From: Nodosilinea sp. P-1105
Lineage (GTDB): Bacteria > Cyanobacteriota > Cyanobacteriia > Phormidesmidales > Phormidesmidaceae
Direction: 5' to 3'
Assembly: GCF_012911975.1 (NCBI RefSeq)
Contig: NZ_SMDQ01000031.1
Location: 1-60,945, forward strand
Length of the DNA: 60,945 bases
Part shown: one piece after another, positions 27,530 through 38,191 of the stretch
Numbering within the stretch: the first letter of the stretch is position 1
Layout of the letters: each line of letters opens with the position of its first letter
Program-made: the position numbers and the translations under genes
The notes under the pieces: generated by a model
Databases searched by the model: none
Seen by the model: only the letters and a program-made list of their open reading frames with translations
Told to the model about the DNA's origin: nothing

Positions 27530-28486
27530 ATGTGGGACTACTCCGAAAAGGTACTCGAACTCTTCTACAACCCCCTCAACCAGGGCGCCATTGACGACCC
27601 CCAGGAGCCAGATGTGACGGTGGTCTTTGGGGAAGTGGGCAGCATTGCCTGCGGCGATGCCCTCAGGCTGCACCTGAAGATTCAGCTATCCACGGATAGC
27701 ATTCTAGATGCCCGGTTTCAGACCTTTGGCTGCACCAGTGCGATCGCCTCCTCCTCGGCCCTGACCGAAATCATTAAAGGCAAAACCCTCGATCAGGCGC
27801 TGCACATCACCAACCACGACATCGCTGACTTCCTGGGGGGCCTGCCGGAGGCCAAAATGCACTGCTCGGTGATGGGCCAGGAAGCCCTGGAGGCAGCGAT
27901 CTACAAGTATCGCGGCATCGCCATCGAGCACCACGACGATGATGACGGCACCCTGATCTGCACCTGCTACGGCATTTCGGAAAAGAAAATCCGCCGGGCG
28001 ATCGCTGAAAACGACCTGACCACCGTGGAGCAAGTCACCAACTACGTCAAAGCCGGAGGCGGCTGTGGCTCCTGCCTGGCCGGCATCGAAGACCTGATTC
28101 TGGACGCTCAACAATCCGGCGAAACCATCCGAGCCGCCGCCCAACTCGCCGTCGCCAGAGAACAGCGCACTCAACCCCTACCCATCCACCCATCCCCCTC
28201 CTTCGACTTCGCTCAGGACAGGCATCCACCCACCTACCCCTCCCCTCCCCTAACCAATCTGCAAAAAATCACCCTGATCCAGACCGTTCTGGACAAAGAA
28301 GTCCGTCCCCTACTGCTGGCCGACGGCGGTGATGTCAGCCTGCACGACCTGGAAGGCGATCGCGTCCTGGTCAAACTCCAAGGCGCCTGCGGGTCCTGCC
28401 CCAGCAGCACAGAGACGCTGAAATATGCGATCGAAGCCAAGTTGAAGGATTTGGTGCTGCCCTCCCTCGTGGTTGAGGCGATTTAG
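27530..28486 (+). CDS. nifU: Fe-S cluster scaffold NifU
   Basis: NifU assembles Fe-S clusters for nitrogenase using sulfur from NifS. The 318-residue protein has an IscU-like domain ([38 protein letters not shown]). It also has a central [2Fe-2S] domain ([22 protein letters not shown]) and a C-terminal Nfu domain ([10 protein letters not shown]). The linker at ~216-242 ([18 protein letters not shown]) is encoded by octamer repeats and a dispersed cttcgacttcgctcaggac-type repeat, so repeat DNA has been translated into this hinge. Confidence 0.96.
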   Translation: MWDYSEKVLELFYNPLNQGAIDDPQEPDVTVVFGEVGSIACGDALRLHLKIQLSTDSILDARFQTFGCTSAIASSSALTEIIKGKTLDQALHITNHDIADFLGGLPEAKMHCSVMGQEALEAAIYKYRGIAIEHHDDDDGTLICTCYGISEKKIRRAIAENDLTTVEQVTNYVKAGGGCGSCLAGIEDLILDAQQSGETIRAAAQLAVAREQRTQPLPIHPSPSFDFAQDRHPPTYPSPPLTNLQKITLIQTVLDKEVRPLLLADGGDVSLHDLEGDRVLVKLQGACGSCPSSTETLKYAIEAKLKDLVLPSLVVEAI

Positions 28487-29648
<1,162 letters not shown>

Positions 29649-29772
29649 GTTCCGTTGCAGCAGATCCCAGGGATCTTGACCAATGGCCAAATTGACTGGT
29701 TCAGCCCAGAAGACCCCTGGGATCTCTCCCGACGTCCCACTCATCCCATCCACCCCTACCCGAGAGGGCATT

Positions 29773-31215
29773 ATGACTACTGTAGACGATAGAAAAGAGC
29801 TGATTCAGGAGGTGCTTGAGGCCTATCCTGCTAAAGCTAAAAAGCTGCGGTCAAAGCACTTAGATGTTCACGCTGAAGGTGAATCAGACTGCGGCAATAA
29901 ATCCAACAAAAAATCTGTTCCCGGCGTGATGACCACCCGTGGCTGTTCCTTTGCAGGCGCTAAAGGGGTAGTCTATGGCCCCATCAAAGATATGGTTCAC
30001 CTCAGCCATGGTCCTGTGGGTTGCGGCTACTACTCCTGGGCCGGTCGGCGTAATTATTACACTGGCACCACTGGAGTGGATAGCTTTGGTACCATGCAAT
30101 TCACCTCCGACTTCCAGGAGCGCGACATTGTATTTGGCGGTGACAAAAAGTTGGCCAAACTGATTGATGAAGTCGAAGACCTCTTCCCCCTCAATCAAGG
30201 TGTAACGATTGAATCGGAATGTCCCGTTGGGCTAATCGGCGATGACATTGAAGCGGTTGCCCGGGCCAAGGCTAAAGATACAGGCAAGCCTGTAATTCCA
30301 GTCCGCTGCGAAGGCTTCCGGGGGGTTTCCCAGTCGTTAGGTCACCACATTGCCAACGACACCGTGCGAGACTGGGTGCTGCCTAAGGCCGATGAATATC
30401 GCAAACTGCCCGAAGGCTTTGAACCCGGCCCCTACGACGTCAACATCATCGGTGATTACAACATCGGTGGAGATGCCTGGCCCAGCCGCAAACTACTGGA
30501 AGCGATCGGTCTGCGGGTGCTGTGTCACTTCTCTGGAGATGGCACCTTTAACGAAGTGGTGATGACCCCCCTGGCCAAAATTAACCTGATCCACTGCTAT
30601 CGGTCGATGAACTACATCTGCCGGTTCATGGAAGAAAAGTACGGTATTGGCTGGATGGAGTACAACTTCTTTGGGCCAACCCAAATTGCTAAATCTCTAC
30701 GCAAAATTGCCGAGCAGTTTGACGATGTTATTCAGGCCAACGTGGAAGCGGTGATCGCTGCTCACCAGACTCGGGTAGACCAAATTATCGCTAAATATCG
30801 ACCTCGTTTGGAAGGCAAAACGGTGATGATTATGGTGGGTGGTCTGCGCCCCCGCCACGTCATCCCCGCCTTTGAAGACCTGGGTATGAATGTGATCGGC
30901 ACGGGCTATGAATTTGGCCACGGAGATGACTACAAACGTACCCTCGACTATGTGAACGATGGCACCATCATTTACGACGACGTCAGCGCCTACGAATTTG
31001 AAGAGTTTGCCAAACAGCTCAAGCCCGACTTGATTGCCTCTGGGGTTAAAGAGAAGTACGTCTTCCAAAAAATGGCCGTACCCTTCCGCCAGATGCACTC
31101 CTGGGATTACTCCGGTCCCTACCACGGCTATGAAGGCTTTGAAGTCTTTGCCCGGGATATGGACTTAGCCATTAATAATCCCACCTGGGGCCTGGTTAAA
31201 ACCCCTTGGGCCTAG
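29773..31215 (+). CDS. nifD: Nitrogenase molybdenum-iron protein alpha chain NifD
   Basis: NifD carries FeMo-cofactor and shares the P-cluster. I place the start at 29773 ([19 protein letters not shown]), the normal family N-terminus. An in-frame ATG at 29683 would add 30 repeat-like residues. P-cluster cysteines are in [12 protein letters not shown] and [11 protein letters not shown], with the third in [12 protein letters not shown]. FeMo-co ligands are Cys in [14 protein letters not shown] and His in [17 protein letters not shown]. 480 residues, full length, with no 11-kb-type insertion. Confidence 0.98.
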   Translation: MTTVDDRKELIQEVLEAYPAKAKKLRSKHLDVHAEGESDCGNKSNKKSVPGVMTTRGCSFAGAKGVVYGPIKDMVHLSHGPVGCGYYSWAGRRNYYTGTTGVDSFGTMQFTSDFQERDIVFGGDKKLAKLIDEVEDLFPLNQGVTIESECPVGLIGDDIEAVARAKAKDTGKPVIPVRCEGFRGVSQSLGHHIANDTVRDWVLPKADEYRKLPEGFEPGPYDVNIIGDYNIGGDAWPSRKLLEAIGLRVLCHFSGDGTFNEVVMTPLAKINLIHCYRSMNYICRFMEEKYGIGWMEYNFFGPTQIAKSLRKIAEQFDDVIQANVEAVIAAHQTRVDQIIAKYRPRLEGKTVMIMVGGLRPRHVIPAFEDLGMNVIGTGYEFGHGDDYKRTLDYVNDGTIIYDDVSAYEFEEFAKQLKPDLIASGVKEKYVFQKMAVPFRQMHSWDYSGPYHGYEGFEVFARDMDLAINNPTWGLVKTPWA

Positions 31216-31397
31216 GTGTGGATGGGTAGATGGGTAGATGGGTAGATGGGTGGATGGGTCTGCCTCTACACCCCGCCCATCCTACGTATCGGGCAGACAC
31301 GTGGGTCTGCCCCTACCCATCTACCCGCTCACCCGCCCACTCATCCACCCGCCCACTCATCCACCCGCCCATCCACCCTCTCACCAAGGAGAGCACC
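31216..31397 (+). repeat. nifD-nifK spacer: G-strand and C-strand octamers plus small hairpin
   Basis: Five to six agatgggt/ggatgggt octamers follow the nifD stop. Cccatcc/actcatcc octamers run up to the AAGGAG before nifK. In the middle, gggcagacacgtgggtctgccc forms its own stem (31291-31312). The outer blocks are complementary in the mRNA. Confidence 0.85.
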
Positions 31398-32969
31398 ATG
31401 CTTGACAATCTTGACAACACTATTCCAACACCCTGTGGAACCGACGATCCAGGCAAAATTAAGGATCACTTCGATCTATTCCAAACAGAGGAGTACCAAG
31501 AGTTATTCGCTTATAAGCGCCAGTTTGAAGGAGCCCATGATCCTGAGAAAATTGCCGAAATTGGCGAATGGACTAAGACCTGGGAATACCGGGAAAAGAA
31601 CTTTGCCCGTGAATCTTTGACGGTTAACCCAGCCAAAGCTTGTCAACCGTTAGGAGCTTTGTTTGTGGCCGCTGGGTTTGAAGAGACCCTGCCCTATAGC
31701 CATGGTTCCCAGGGGTGTGTCGCCTATTTCCGGAGCCATTTGACCCGGAACTATAAAGAACCCTTCCAGGCCGTGTCCTCTTCGATGACCGAAGATGCGG
31801 CGGTGTTTGGTGGGCTGAACAACCTGAAACAGGGTCTAGAAAATGCCTACACCCTCTACAAACCCAAAATGATCGCCCTGTGCACCACCTGCATGGCCGA
31901 AGTAATTGGGGATGACATTGGTGCCTATATTGCCACCGCCAAAAATGATGGCCACATTCCCACCGATTTCCCGGTGCCCTGTGCCCACACCCCCAGCTTT
32001 GTGGGGTCCCACATCACGGGCTACGACAACATGTTGAAGGGGATTTTGACCACCCTTACCAAGGACAAAAAAGCCGAAACTACCAATGGTAAGTACAACT
32101 TCAACCTGGGCTTTGATCCCTATGTGGGCAATGCCCGTGAACTGAAGCGCATTCTGGACTTGTTCGGGATTGATCACACCATTCTGTCGGACAATTCCGA
32201 TGCCTTTGATTCTCCCAATACGGGCGAATTCAAAATGTACAACGGCTTGACCACCCTGGAAGCGGCTGGCGACAGCATCAATGCCGAAGGTAGCTTCTTC
32301 TTCCAGAAGTACACGACCCCTAAGAGCCAGGAATTTCTGGCCAAGGAAGGGGGACAGAAGACCTACAACTTCCGGCCCTTTGGCATTCGGGGTACCGATG
32401 AGTTCTTGATGAACCTATCGGCCATTACCGGTAAGCCGATTCCCCAGGAGTTGCAGGCGGAACGGGGACGAGCCATTGATGCCATGACCGATTCTCAATC
32501 TTGGGTGCATGGCAAGCGGGTGGCGGTCTATGGCGATCCTGACCATGTGATTACCTTGATCAATCTGCTGCTGGAATTTGGCGCTGAGCCGGTTCATGTT
32601 CTGACTGGCACCCTGAACGAGCCCTTTGAGGCGGAAGCCCGCGAGATTTTGGCCGCCAGCCCCTATGGCAAAGATGCCACGGTTTGGTGCGGGAAGGATC
32701 TGTGGCACCTACGCTCTTTACTGTTCACAGAGCCGGTGGATCTACTAATTGGTAATTCCTACGGCAAGTTCCTCTCCCGCGATACGGGCACTCCTCTGCT
32801 GCGCATTGGCTACCCGATCTTCGATCGCCACCACATGCACCGCTACGCCACCATTGGTTACCAGGGTGCCCTAAATCAGATTACCTGGTTGGTCAATGCC
32901 TTCCTGGAAGAAGCGGATGCCAAGTCTGGTGTGGTTGGTAAAGACATCTCCTTTGACCTGATTCGCTAA
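31398..32969 (+). CDS. nifK: Nitrogenase molybdenum-iron protein beta chain NifK
   Basis: NifK forms the alpha2-beta2 dinitrogenase with NifD and shares the P-cluster. The start at 31398 (MLDNLDNTIPTPCG) follows AAGGAG by six bases. The frame is open upstream only through octamer repeats. P-cluster cysteines lie in NPAKACQPLGALF, HGSQGCVAYFRSH and CTTCMAEVIGDD. 523 residues, the usual length. A gggcagac hairpin repeat follows the stop codon at 32986-33005. Confidence 0.98.
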   Translation: MLDNLDNTIPTPCGTDDPGKIKDHFDLFQTEEYQELFAYKRQFEGAHDPEKIAEIGEWTKTWEYREKNFARESLTVNPAKACQPLGALFVAAGFEETLPYSHGSQGCVAYFRSHLTRNYKEPFQAVSSSMTEDAAVFGGLNNLKQGLENAYTLYKPKMIALCTTCMAEVIGDDIGAYIATAKNDGHIPTDFPVPCAHTPSFVGSHITGYDNMLKGILTTLTKDKKAETTNGKYNFNLGFDPYVGNARELKRILDLFGIDHTILSDNSDAFDSPNTGEFKMYNGLTTLEAAGDSINAEGSFFFQKYTTPKSQEFLAKEGGQKTYNFRPFGIRGTDEFLMNLSAITGKPIPQELQAERGRAIDAMTDSQSWVHGKRVAVYGDPDHVITLINLLLEFGAEPVHVLTGTLNEPFEAEAREILAASPYGKDATVWCGKDLWHLRSLLFTEPVDLLIGNSYGKFLSRDTGTPLLRIGYPIFDRHHMHRYATIGYQGALNQITWLVNAFLEEADAKSGVVGKDISFDLIR

Positions 32970-33055
32970 GGGGTGATGAAGCCAGGGCAGACACCCAGGT
33001 CTGCCCCTACCCCTCACTCGCTCATCCGCTCCCTGACCTACTTCATTCCCTCGCC

Positions 33056-33349
33056 ATGAAACTCCCTGACACCATAGAACTCGATTCTCCGCCTGTGTTT
33101 GATTTGGGCGATCGCGTGCGAGTGTTAAAAGTCATCCGCAATGATGGCACCTTCCCCGGCAAAAACATCGGGGACAAGCTAGCCGAACCAGACGACATTG
33201 GTTACGTGATCGGCATTGGCACCTACCTGCAGCGGGCCTACATTTACTCAGTGCATTTTTTAGAGAGTAACCAGGTCGTCGGTTGTCTCAGCATCGAACT
33301 CGAACGTGCCGAAGATCGCGCTCCCCTGATTGCCCAAGCGGAATGGTAA
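33056..33349 (+). CDS. nifZ: Nitrogen fixation protein NifZ
   Basis: NifZ helps mature the second P-cluster of the MoFe protein. The 97-residue protein matches with FDLGDRVRVLKVIRNDGTFPG, then DIGYVIGIGTYLQRAYIYSVHF. Its placement directly after nifK is unlike many cyanobacterial clusters, where it sits with nifV and nifT. Those two genes are not seen here. The next spacer carries ttttgaa heptamers and a cttcgactccgctcagg repeat. Confidence 0.92.
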   Translation: MKLPDTIELDSPPVFDLGDRVRVLKVIRNDGTFPGKNIGDKLAEPDDIGYVIGIGTYLQRAYIYSVHFLESNQVVGCLSIELERAEDRAPLIAQAEW

Positions 33350-33556
33350 GGCTTTGAGTTTTGAATTCTAAATTTTGAATTTTGAATTTTGAATTCATAG
33401 GTACACCCAGCCCTCAAACCGCATCCCACCTCCCCATCTCCCCCACCCTTCGACTCCGCTCAGGGCTCTGCCTCCCCACTCCCCCACCTCCCCACCTCCC
33501 CCACTCATCCACTCATCCACTCATCCACTCATCCACTCCCCCACCCCCCACCCCCC

Positions 33557-36316
33557 ATGTCTTCCACCAAAGCCAAAATGAATGACCTCCTGACCCAACC
33601 GGGTTGTGAGCACAACCATAAGAAAAATGGCAAAGGTCACAACAAGGTATGCCAGCAGCAGGCCAAACCCGGAGCCGCCCAGGGGGGCTGCGCCTTTGAT
33701 GGAGCCAGCATTGCCCTGGTGCCAATTACCGACGTAGCCCACCTGGTACATGGCTCGATCGCCTGTGCGGGCAACTCCTGGGGCGGGCGGGGCAGTCTCT
33801 CCTCTGGCGATACCCTCTACAAAATGGGTTTCACCACCGACCTGAGCGAGAACGACATCATCTTTGGCGGCGAGAAGAAGCTCTATAGGGCCATCCAGGA
33901 TGTGCAAGAGCGCTACCAGCCCGCTGCTGTGTTCGTCTATTCCACCTGTGTGACGGCGTTGATTGGCGATGACCTAGATGCCGTCTGCAAGACGGCCACA
34001 GAAAAGCTGGGCCTGCCGGTGGTGCCAGTGCAGTCCCCCGGCTTTGTGGGCAGCAAGAACCTGGGCAATCGCCTGGCAGGGGAGGCCCTGCTGGAGCATG
34101 TGATTGGCACCGCAGAACCCGAGTTCACCACCCCCTACGACATCAACCTGATTGGCGAGTACAACATTGCCGGGGAAATGTGGGGGGTGCTGCCTCTGCT
34201 AGAGAAAGTGGGCATTCGGGTGCTCGCCAAAATTACCGGCGATGCCCGCTACGAAGAGGTGGCCTATGCCCATCGGGCCAAGCTGAATGTGATGATCTGC
34301 TCCAAGGCGTTGATCAACCTGGCCCACACCATGCAGGAGCGCTACGGCATTCCCTACATTGAAGAGTCGTTCTATGGGGTGGCGGATATGAACCACTGCC
34401 TGCGGGCGATCGCGGCCCAGATCGGCGATGAAGCCATGCAAGCTCGGGTGGAAACCGTGATTGCCGCAGAAACCGCCAAACTAAACCAGCAACTGGCGCC
34501 CTACCGCGATCGCCTCCAGGGCAAACGGGTCGTCCTCTACACGGGCGGCGTCAAGAGCTGGTCGATTATCTCCGCCGCCCAGGACCTGGGCATTAACGTG
34601 GTTGCCACCAGCAGCAAAAAGAGCACCGAAGAAGACAAAGCCCGGATCAAAACCCTACTGGGCCAGGACGGCATCATGCTGGAGAAGGGCGGGGCCGCCG
34701 AACTGCTGCGCGTGATCGAAAAGACCAACGCCGACATGCTGATCGCCGGAGGCCGCAACCAGTACACCGCCCTCAAGGCCCGGATTCCCTTTCTGCACAT
34801 CAACCAGGAACGCCATAACCCCTACTCCGGCTACGGCGGCCTGCTGGAGATGGCCAAGGAGCTGGACGAGACCCTGCACAGCCCGGTGTGGGCAGAGGTG
34901 AGACGGGAAGCGCCGTGGGCAGACCCTCACCCCCAACCCCTCTCCCTAGGGGAGAGGGGGGCCGGAACCGAAGCCAGGGCTACCACCAAGATCATCGCCC
35001 GCCGCAAGGCTGTGGCCGTCAACCCGCTCAAACAAAGCCAACCCCTCGGGGCCGCCCTGGCCTTTCTGGGCATTCAGGGAGCCATGCCGCTGTTCCACGG
35101 CTCCCAGGGCTGCACGGCCTTTGCCAAGGTGATGCTGGTCAACCACTTCCAGGAGGCGATTCCCTTGGCCACCACGGCCATGGGCGAGGTCAGTACCGTG
35201 CTGGGGGGCGACGACAACGTCCACGGTGGCCTGCTGACGGTGCTTCAGAACTCCCAGCCGCAATTGGTGGGGCTATTGACCACCGGGCTGACGGAAACCC
35301 GGGGTGACGATATGCCTGCTATCTTGCGGGACTTCCATACCGCCAACCCGGAGGTCACTGTGCCCATCGTCTTGGCCTCTACCCCCGACTACAAGGGCAG
35401 CCTGGAAGACGGCTTTGCGGCGGCGGTGGAAAGCCTGGTGCGGACCATGCCGGAGCCGGGGGAGGTGAACCCCAAACAGGTAACCCTGCTGGCCAGTGCT
35501 GCCTGGGGGCCGGGGGATGTGGCGGAACTCAAGGAGATGGTGGAAGCCTTTGGCCTGATCCCCATCGTGGTGCCGGACCTGTCCACCTCCCTGGATGGCC
35601 ACTTGGAGGATACCGACTTTGCTACCACTGCCACGGGCGGCACCTCGATCGCCGACCTCAAGGCCGTGGGTCGCTCCGCCCTTACCCTCACCCTGGGGGG
35701 CAGCATGGCCAAGGCAGCAACCATTTTGAGCGATCGCTTTGGTACCCCCGCCATTCCCTTCCCCCGGCTCACAGGTCTCGGTGCCGTAGACCAATTTCTG
35801 CACACCCTAACCCAGGTAAGCGGCCAGCCCGTCCCCCCCAAGTACCAACGCCAGCGTCGCCAGGTGCAGGATGCCATGATGGATACCCACTTCTTCTTTG
35901 GCCGGAAGAAAGTCGCGATCGCCCTTGAACCCGACCTGCTGCACAACGTTGCCTGGTGGCTGCACAGCACTGGCGCCGAACTCCAAGCCGCCGTCACCAC
36001 CGCCCCCTCGCCCCTGCTGAAGGACCTGCCCATCGCCCAAACCTACATCGGCGACTTTGCAGACCTGGAAGACCTCGCGGCCACCGCCGACCTCTGGATC
36101 ACCAACTCCAAAGCCCGCCCCATTGCCCGTCGCCTCGGCATTCCCCTCTACCTGCATGGCTTCCCCATGCTAGAGCACCTGGGCAACGGCCACCGCTGCA
36201 CCGTCGGCTATCGCGGCACCCTAGACATGCTGTTTGCCATCGGCAACATCTTCTTGGCCGCCGACGAGGAGCGCACCCATGGGTTGGTGCATCGGTGGCG
36301 GGAGGGAGGGGGATGA
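33557..36316 (+). CDS. nifEN: Fused FeMo-cofactor scaffold NifE-NifN
   Basis: NifEN is the scaffold where NifB-co becomes the FeMo-cofactor precursor. Here it is one 919-residue frame. Residues 1-455 are NifE (GGCAFDGASIALVPITD; YSTCVTALIGDDLD; INQERHNPYSGYGGL). Residues ~477-919 are NifN (VAVNPLKQSQPLGAALAF; FHGSQGCTAFAKV). The join at 456-476 reads DPHPQPLSLGERGAG and is encoded by a palindromic intergenic repeat (stem 34937-34959). No in-frame ATG with a ribosome site occurs near the NifN start, so true fusion is likely. Natural nifEN fusions are known for other nitrogenases. Confidence 0.95.
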   Translation: MSSTKAKMNDLLTQPGCEHNHKKNGKGHNKVCQQQAKPGAAQGGCAFDGASIALVPITDVAHLVHGSIACAGNSWGGRGSLSSGDTLYKMGFTTDLSENDIIFGGEKKLYRAIQDVQERYQPAAVFVYSTCVTALIGDDLDAVCKTATEKLGLPVVPVQSPGFVGSKNLGNRLAGEALLEHVIGTAEPEFTTPYDINLIGEYNIAGEMWGVLPLLEKVGIRVLAKITGDARYEEVAYAHRAKLNVMICSKALINLAHTMQERYGIPYIEESFYGVADMNHCLRAIAAQIGDEAMQARVETVIAAETAKLNQQLAPYRDRLQGKRVVLYTGGVKSWSIISAAQDLGINVVATSSKKSTEEDKARIKTLLGQDGIMLEKGGAAELLRVIEKTNADMLIAGGRNQYTALKARIPFLHINQERHNPYSGYGGLLEMAKELDETLHSPVWAEVRREAPWADPHPQPLSLGERGAGTEARATTKIIARRKAVAVNPLKQSQPLGAALAFLGIQGAMPLFHGSQGCTAFAKVMLVNHFQEAIPLATTAMGEVSTVLGGDDNVHGGLLTVLQNSQPQLVGLLTTGLTETRGDDMPAILRDFHTANPEVTVPIVLASTPDYKGSLEDGFAAAVESLVRTMPEPGEVNPKQVTLLASAAWGPGDVAELKEMVEAFGLIPIVVPDLSTSLDGHLEDTDFATTATGGTSIADLKAVGRSALTLTLGGSMAKAATILSDRFGTPAIPFPRLTGLGAVDQFLHTLTQVSGQPVPPKYQRQRRQVQDAMMDTHFFFGRKKVAIALEPDLLHNVAWWLHSTGAELQAAVTTAPSPLLKDLPIAQTYIGDFADLEDLAATADLWITNSKARPIARRLGIPLYLHGFPMLEHLGNGHRCTVGYRGTLDMLFAIGNIFLAADEERTHGLVHRWREGGG

Positions 36317-36500
36317 GTGGATGAGTGGGCGGGTGGATGAGTGAATGAGTGGGCGAGTGAATGAACTAATAGATGTCTGTTTACTCCTCTCCCTTTCACC
36401 CCTACCCTCCGGGAAGCCGCTCCGCGTCTACCCCCCTTCACCCCTTCACCCATCTACCCCTTCACCCATCTACCCATCCACTTTAAAAAGGAGACCTCCC
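36317..36500 (+). repeat. nifEN-nifX spacer: G-strand then C-strand octamers and GC repeat
   Basis: Ggatgagt/gagtgggc octamers follow the nifEN stop (36313-36365). A gggaagccgctccgcgtctacc dispersed repeat lies at 36412-36433. Cttcacccatctacc repeats end just before AAAAAGGAG and the nifX ATG. The blocks are complementary. Confidence 0.85.
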
Positions 36501-36926
36501 ATGAAAATAGCTTTCGCCACGAATGACAACGTCCACATCAATGCCCACTTTGGCTCGGCCAGCACCATGGATGTCTATGAGCTAACTGCCGATACCTGTA
36601 CCTTTTCAGAAACACTAAAGTTTGGCGGCAATCTTAAGGAAGACGGTAACGAAGACAAGGTAGATGCCAAGCTGAAGGCACTTAAGGGCTGCACCATTGT
36701 CTACGTGGCAGATATTGGCGGCAGTGCGGCGGCTCGGCTGATTGGTAAACGGATTACGCCGATGAAGTCCCATTCCTTGGATGAAAAAATTGAGACAATC
36801 TTGGGCCAACTGATGCACACCCTGCAAGGTAGCCCCCCACCCTGGCTGCGCAAAGCCCTCAGCCAAGACCAGGCCCCTCGCTTTGACGAAGCCTATCTGG
36901 AAACCGAGGAGGAAGTGACCGTATGA
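36501..36926 (+). CDS. nifX: FeMo-cofactor carrier NifX
   Basis: NifX binds NifB-co or the VK-cluster and shuttles it to NifEN. The start at 36501 (MKIAFATNDNVHINAHFGSA) follows AAAAAGGAGA closely. The 141-residue product has the NifX/NafY domain motifs AHFGSASTMDVYEL and IVYVADIGGSAAARL, plus a C-terminal helical tail. The stop overlaps the start of the next gene (ATGA), indicating translational coupling. Confidence 0.95.
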   Translation: MKIAFATNDNVHINAHFGSASTMDVYELTADTCTFSETLKFGGNLKEDGNEDKVDAKLKALKGCTIVYVADIGGSAAARLIGKRITPMKSHSLDEKIETILGQLMHTLQGSPPPWLRKALSQDQAPRFDEAYLETEEEVTV

Positions 36927-37399
36927 CCACCGCTGAAACGCCTACCCCAACTCCGCCCTTAACTGTCGCTGAGTCGCCCTTTTTACAGGCGATCGTCCAG
37001 CAAATTCGGGCCAATGATAGCTATGGCACCTATCGCCACTGGGCCGATGAATTACTACTCAAGCCCTACATTCTCACCAAAGCCCAAAAGCGCGAAATTT
37101 CCGTAGAAGGCGAGGTTGATCCCATTACCCAAGCGCGAATTGCGGCCTTCTTTCGAGCCGTCGCTTACTGCATTGAGCAAGAAACTGGCATGCTCTCCCA
37201 GGTGGCCATCGATCTGAGTCACGAAGGCTTTGGCTGGGCACTAGTGTTTTCTGGTCGTCTGTTGCTGGTGTCCAAAACCCTGCGCGATGCCCAACGGTTC
37301 AGTTTTGTCTCCCTAGAGAAGCTCAGCCAAGAGGGCGATCGCCTCATAGAAAAAGGCATCGAACTCGCCACCCGATTCCCAGAAGTTAGCCAGTGGTGA
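36923..37399 (+). CDS. NifX-associated nitrogen fixation protein (DUF269)
   Basis: The 158-residue protein overlaps nifX by 4 bp. It shows DUF269 features SPFLQAIVQQIRANDSYGTYR, LKPYILTKAQKREISVEGEVD, and FGWALVFSGRLLLVSKTLRDAQRFSF. This family is nearly always found just after nifX. Its biochemical role is not established, but it is conserved in nif clusters. Ttttgaa heptamer repeats follow it. Confidence 0.93.
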   Translation: MTTAETPTPTPPLTVAESPFLQAIVQQIRANDSYGTYRHWADELLLKPYILTKAQKREISVEGEVDPITQARIAAFFRAVAYCIEQETGMLSQVAIDLSHEGFGWALVFSGRLLLVSKTLRDAQRFSFVSLEKLSQEGDRLIEKGIELATRFPEVSQW

Positions 37400-37488
37400 A
37401 AATTAGTTTTGAATTTTGAATTTTGAATTTTGAATTCTTAGCTCAAACCTAAAAACCAGCCCCTCGAAACCTCTCTCTTACCGCCACC

Positions 37489-37698
37489 ATGACCACTGCC
37501 ACCCTCGACGATCTCAAGACTCGCATCAAAAGGCTGAACAGCAAAGCGGGTCAGCTCAAGATGGATCTACACGATATTGCCGAAGGACTGCCCACAGACC
37601 TAGAGTTATTGCCTGATACGGCGGCTCGGACCTACGAGATCTACTGCCAATTGCGTGACCTCCGACAGCAGCTAAAAACCCTGGAGCAAGCCCCATGA
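37489..37698 (+). CDS. CCE_0567-family small nif-cluster protein
   Basis: A 69-residue, fully helical protein (LDDLKTRIKRLNSKAGQLKMDLHDIAEGLP, then a second helix RTYEIYCQLRDLRQQLKTLE). This hairpin of two helices is characteristic of the DUF683/CCE_0567 family of nif clusters, described as small metal-binding oligomers. It overlaps nifW by 4 bp (ATGA), so the two are coupled. Confidence 0.88.
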   Translation: MTTATLDDLKTRIKRLNSKAGQLKMDLHDIAEGLPTDLELLPDTAARTYEIYCQLRDLRQQLKTLEQAP

Positions 37699-38012
37699 AG
37701 ACCAAAGCCCAAGCCTTCAACCAAATCACCCAGGCCGAAGACTACTTTGCTTTTTTTGGCCTGCCGTATGATCCCCAATTCCTAAATGTCAATCGGCTGC
37801 ACATCCTGCAAAAGTTTTCTCGTTTGATGAAGGAACAAGGGATTGAAACCCCTGACCTAGACGATGATGCCACCTTCAACCATTACCGCAGTCTATTGCA
37901 AGCAGCCTATAGCTTGTTTGAAACCTCGTCGCCCTTAGAACAAAAGCTGTTTAAGGTGTTCAACCAGAAGCCCAGCAATGTGGTGCTGCTGTCTGACATT
38001 GAGGTGGAATAA
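37695..38012 (+). CDS. nifW: Nitrogenase-stabilizing/protective protein NifW
   Basis: NifW assists MoFe protein maturation or protects it. The 105-residue protein matches through FNQITQAEDYFAFFGLPYDPQ, LHILQKFSRLMKEQG and FETSSPLEQKLFKVFNQKP. It begins inside the end of the CCE_0567-family gene. The spacer to hesA holds two gcccctcc-aaggagggg-type palindromes and an octamer run. Confidence 0.94.
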   Translation: MKTKAQAFNQITQAEDYFAFFGLPYDPQFLNVNRLHILQKFSRLMKEQGIETPDLDDDATFNHYRSLLQAAYSLFETSSPLEQKLFKVFNQKPSNVVLLSDIEVE

Positions 38013-38191
38013 CCTCTGCATCCCCTCCTGAGAGGGGAACTGGAGCATGCACAAGTCCTCGCAGACCCACCCCTAGCCCCTCCAAGGAGGGGAACCGGAA
38101 ATCCCCCACTTCCCCCCACCCTTCGACAAGCTCAGGGCAGCGCCCATCCACCCATCCACCCATCCACCCCCCATCTCCCCACCCACTCCCC

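Noticed and set aside
29683..29772. Earlier NifD start
   Set aside because: The extra 30 residues are absent from the family, and the normal start [12 protein letters not shown] lies at 29773.
31230..31397. N-terminal extension of NifK
   Set aside because: Encoded by octamers and a hairpin repeat; AAGGAG and the family start lie at 31398.
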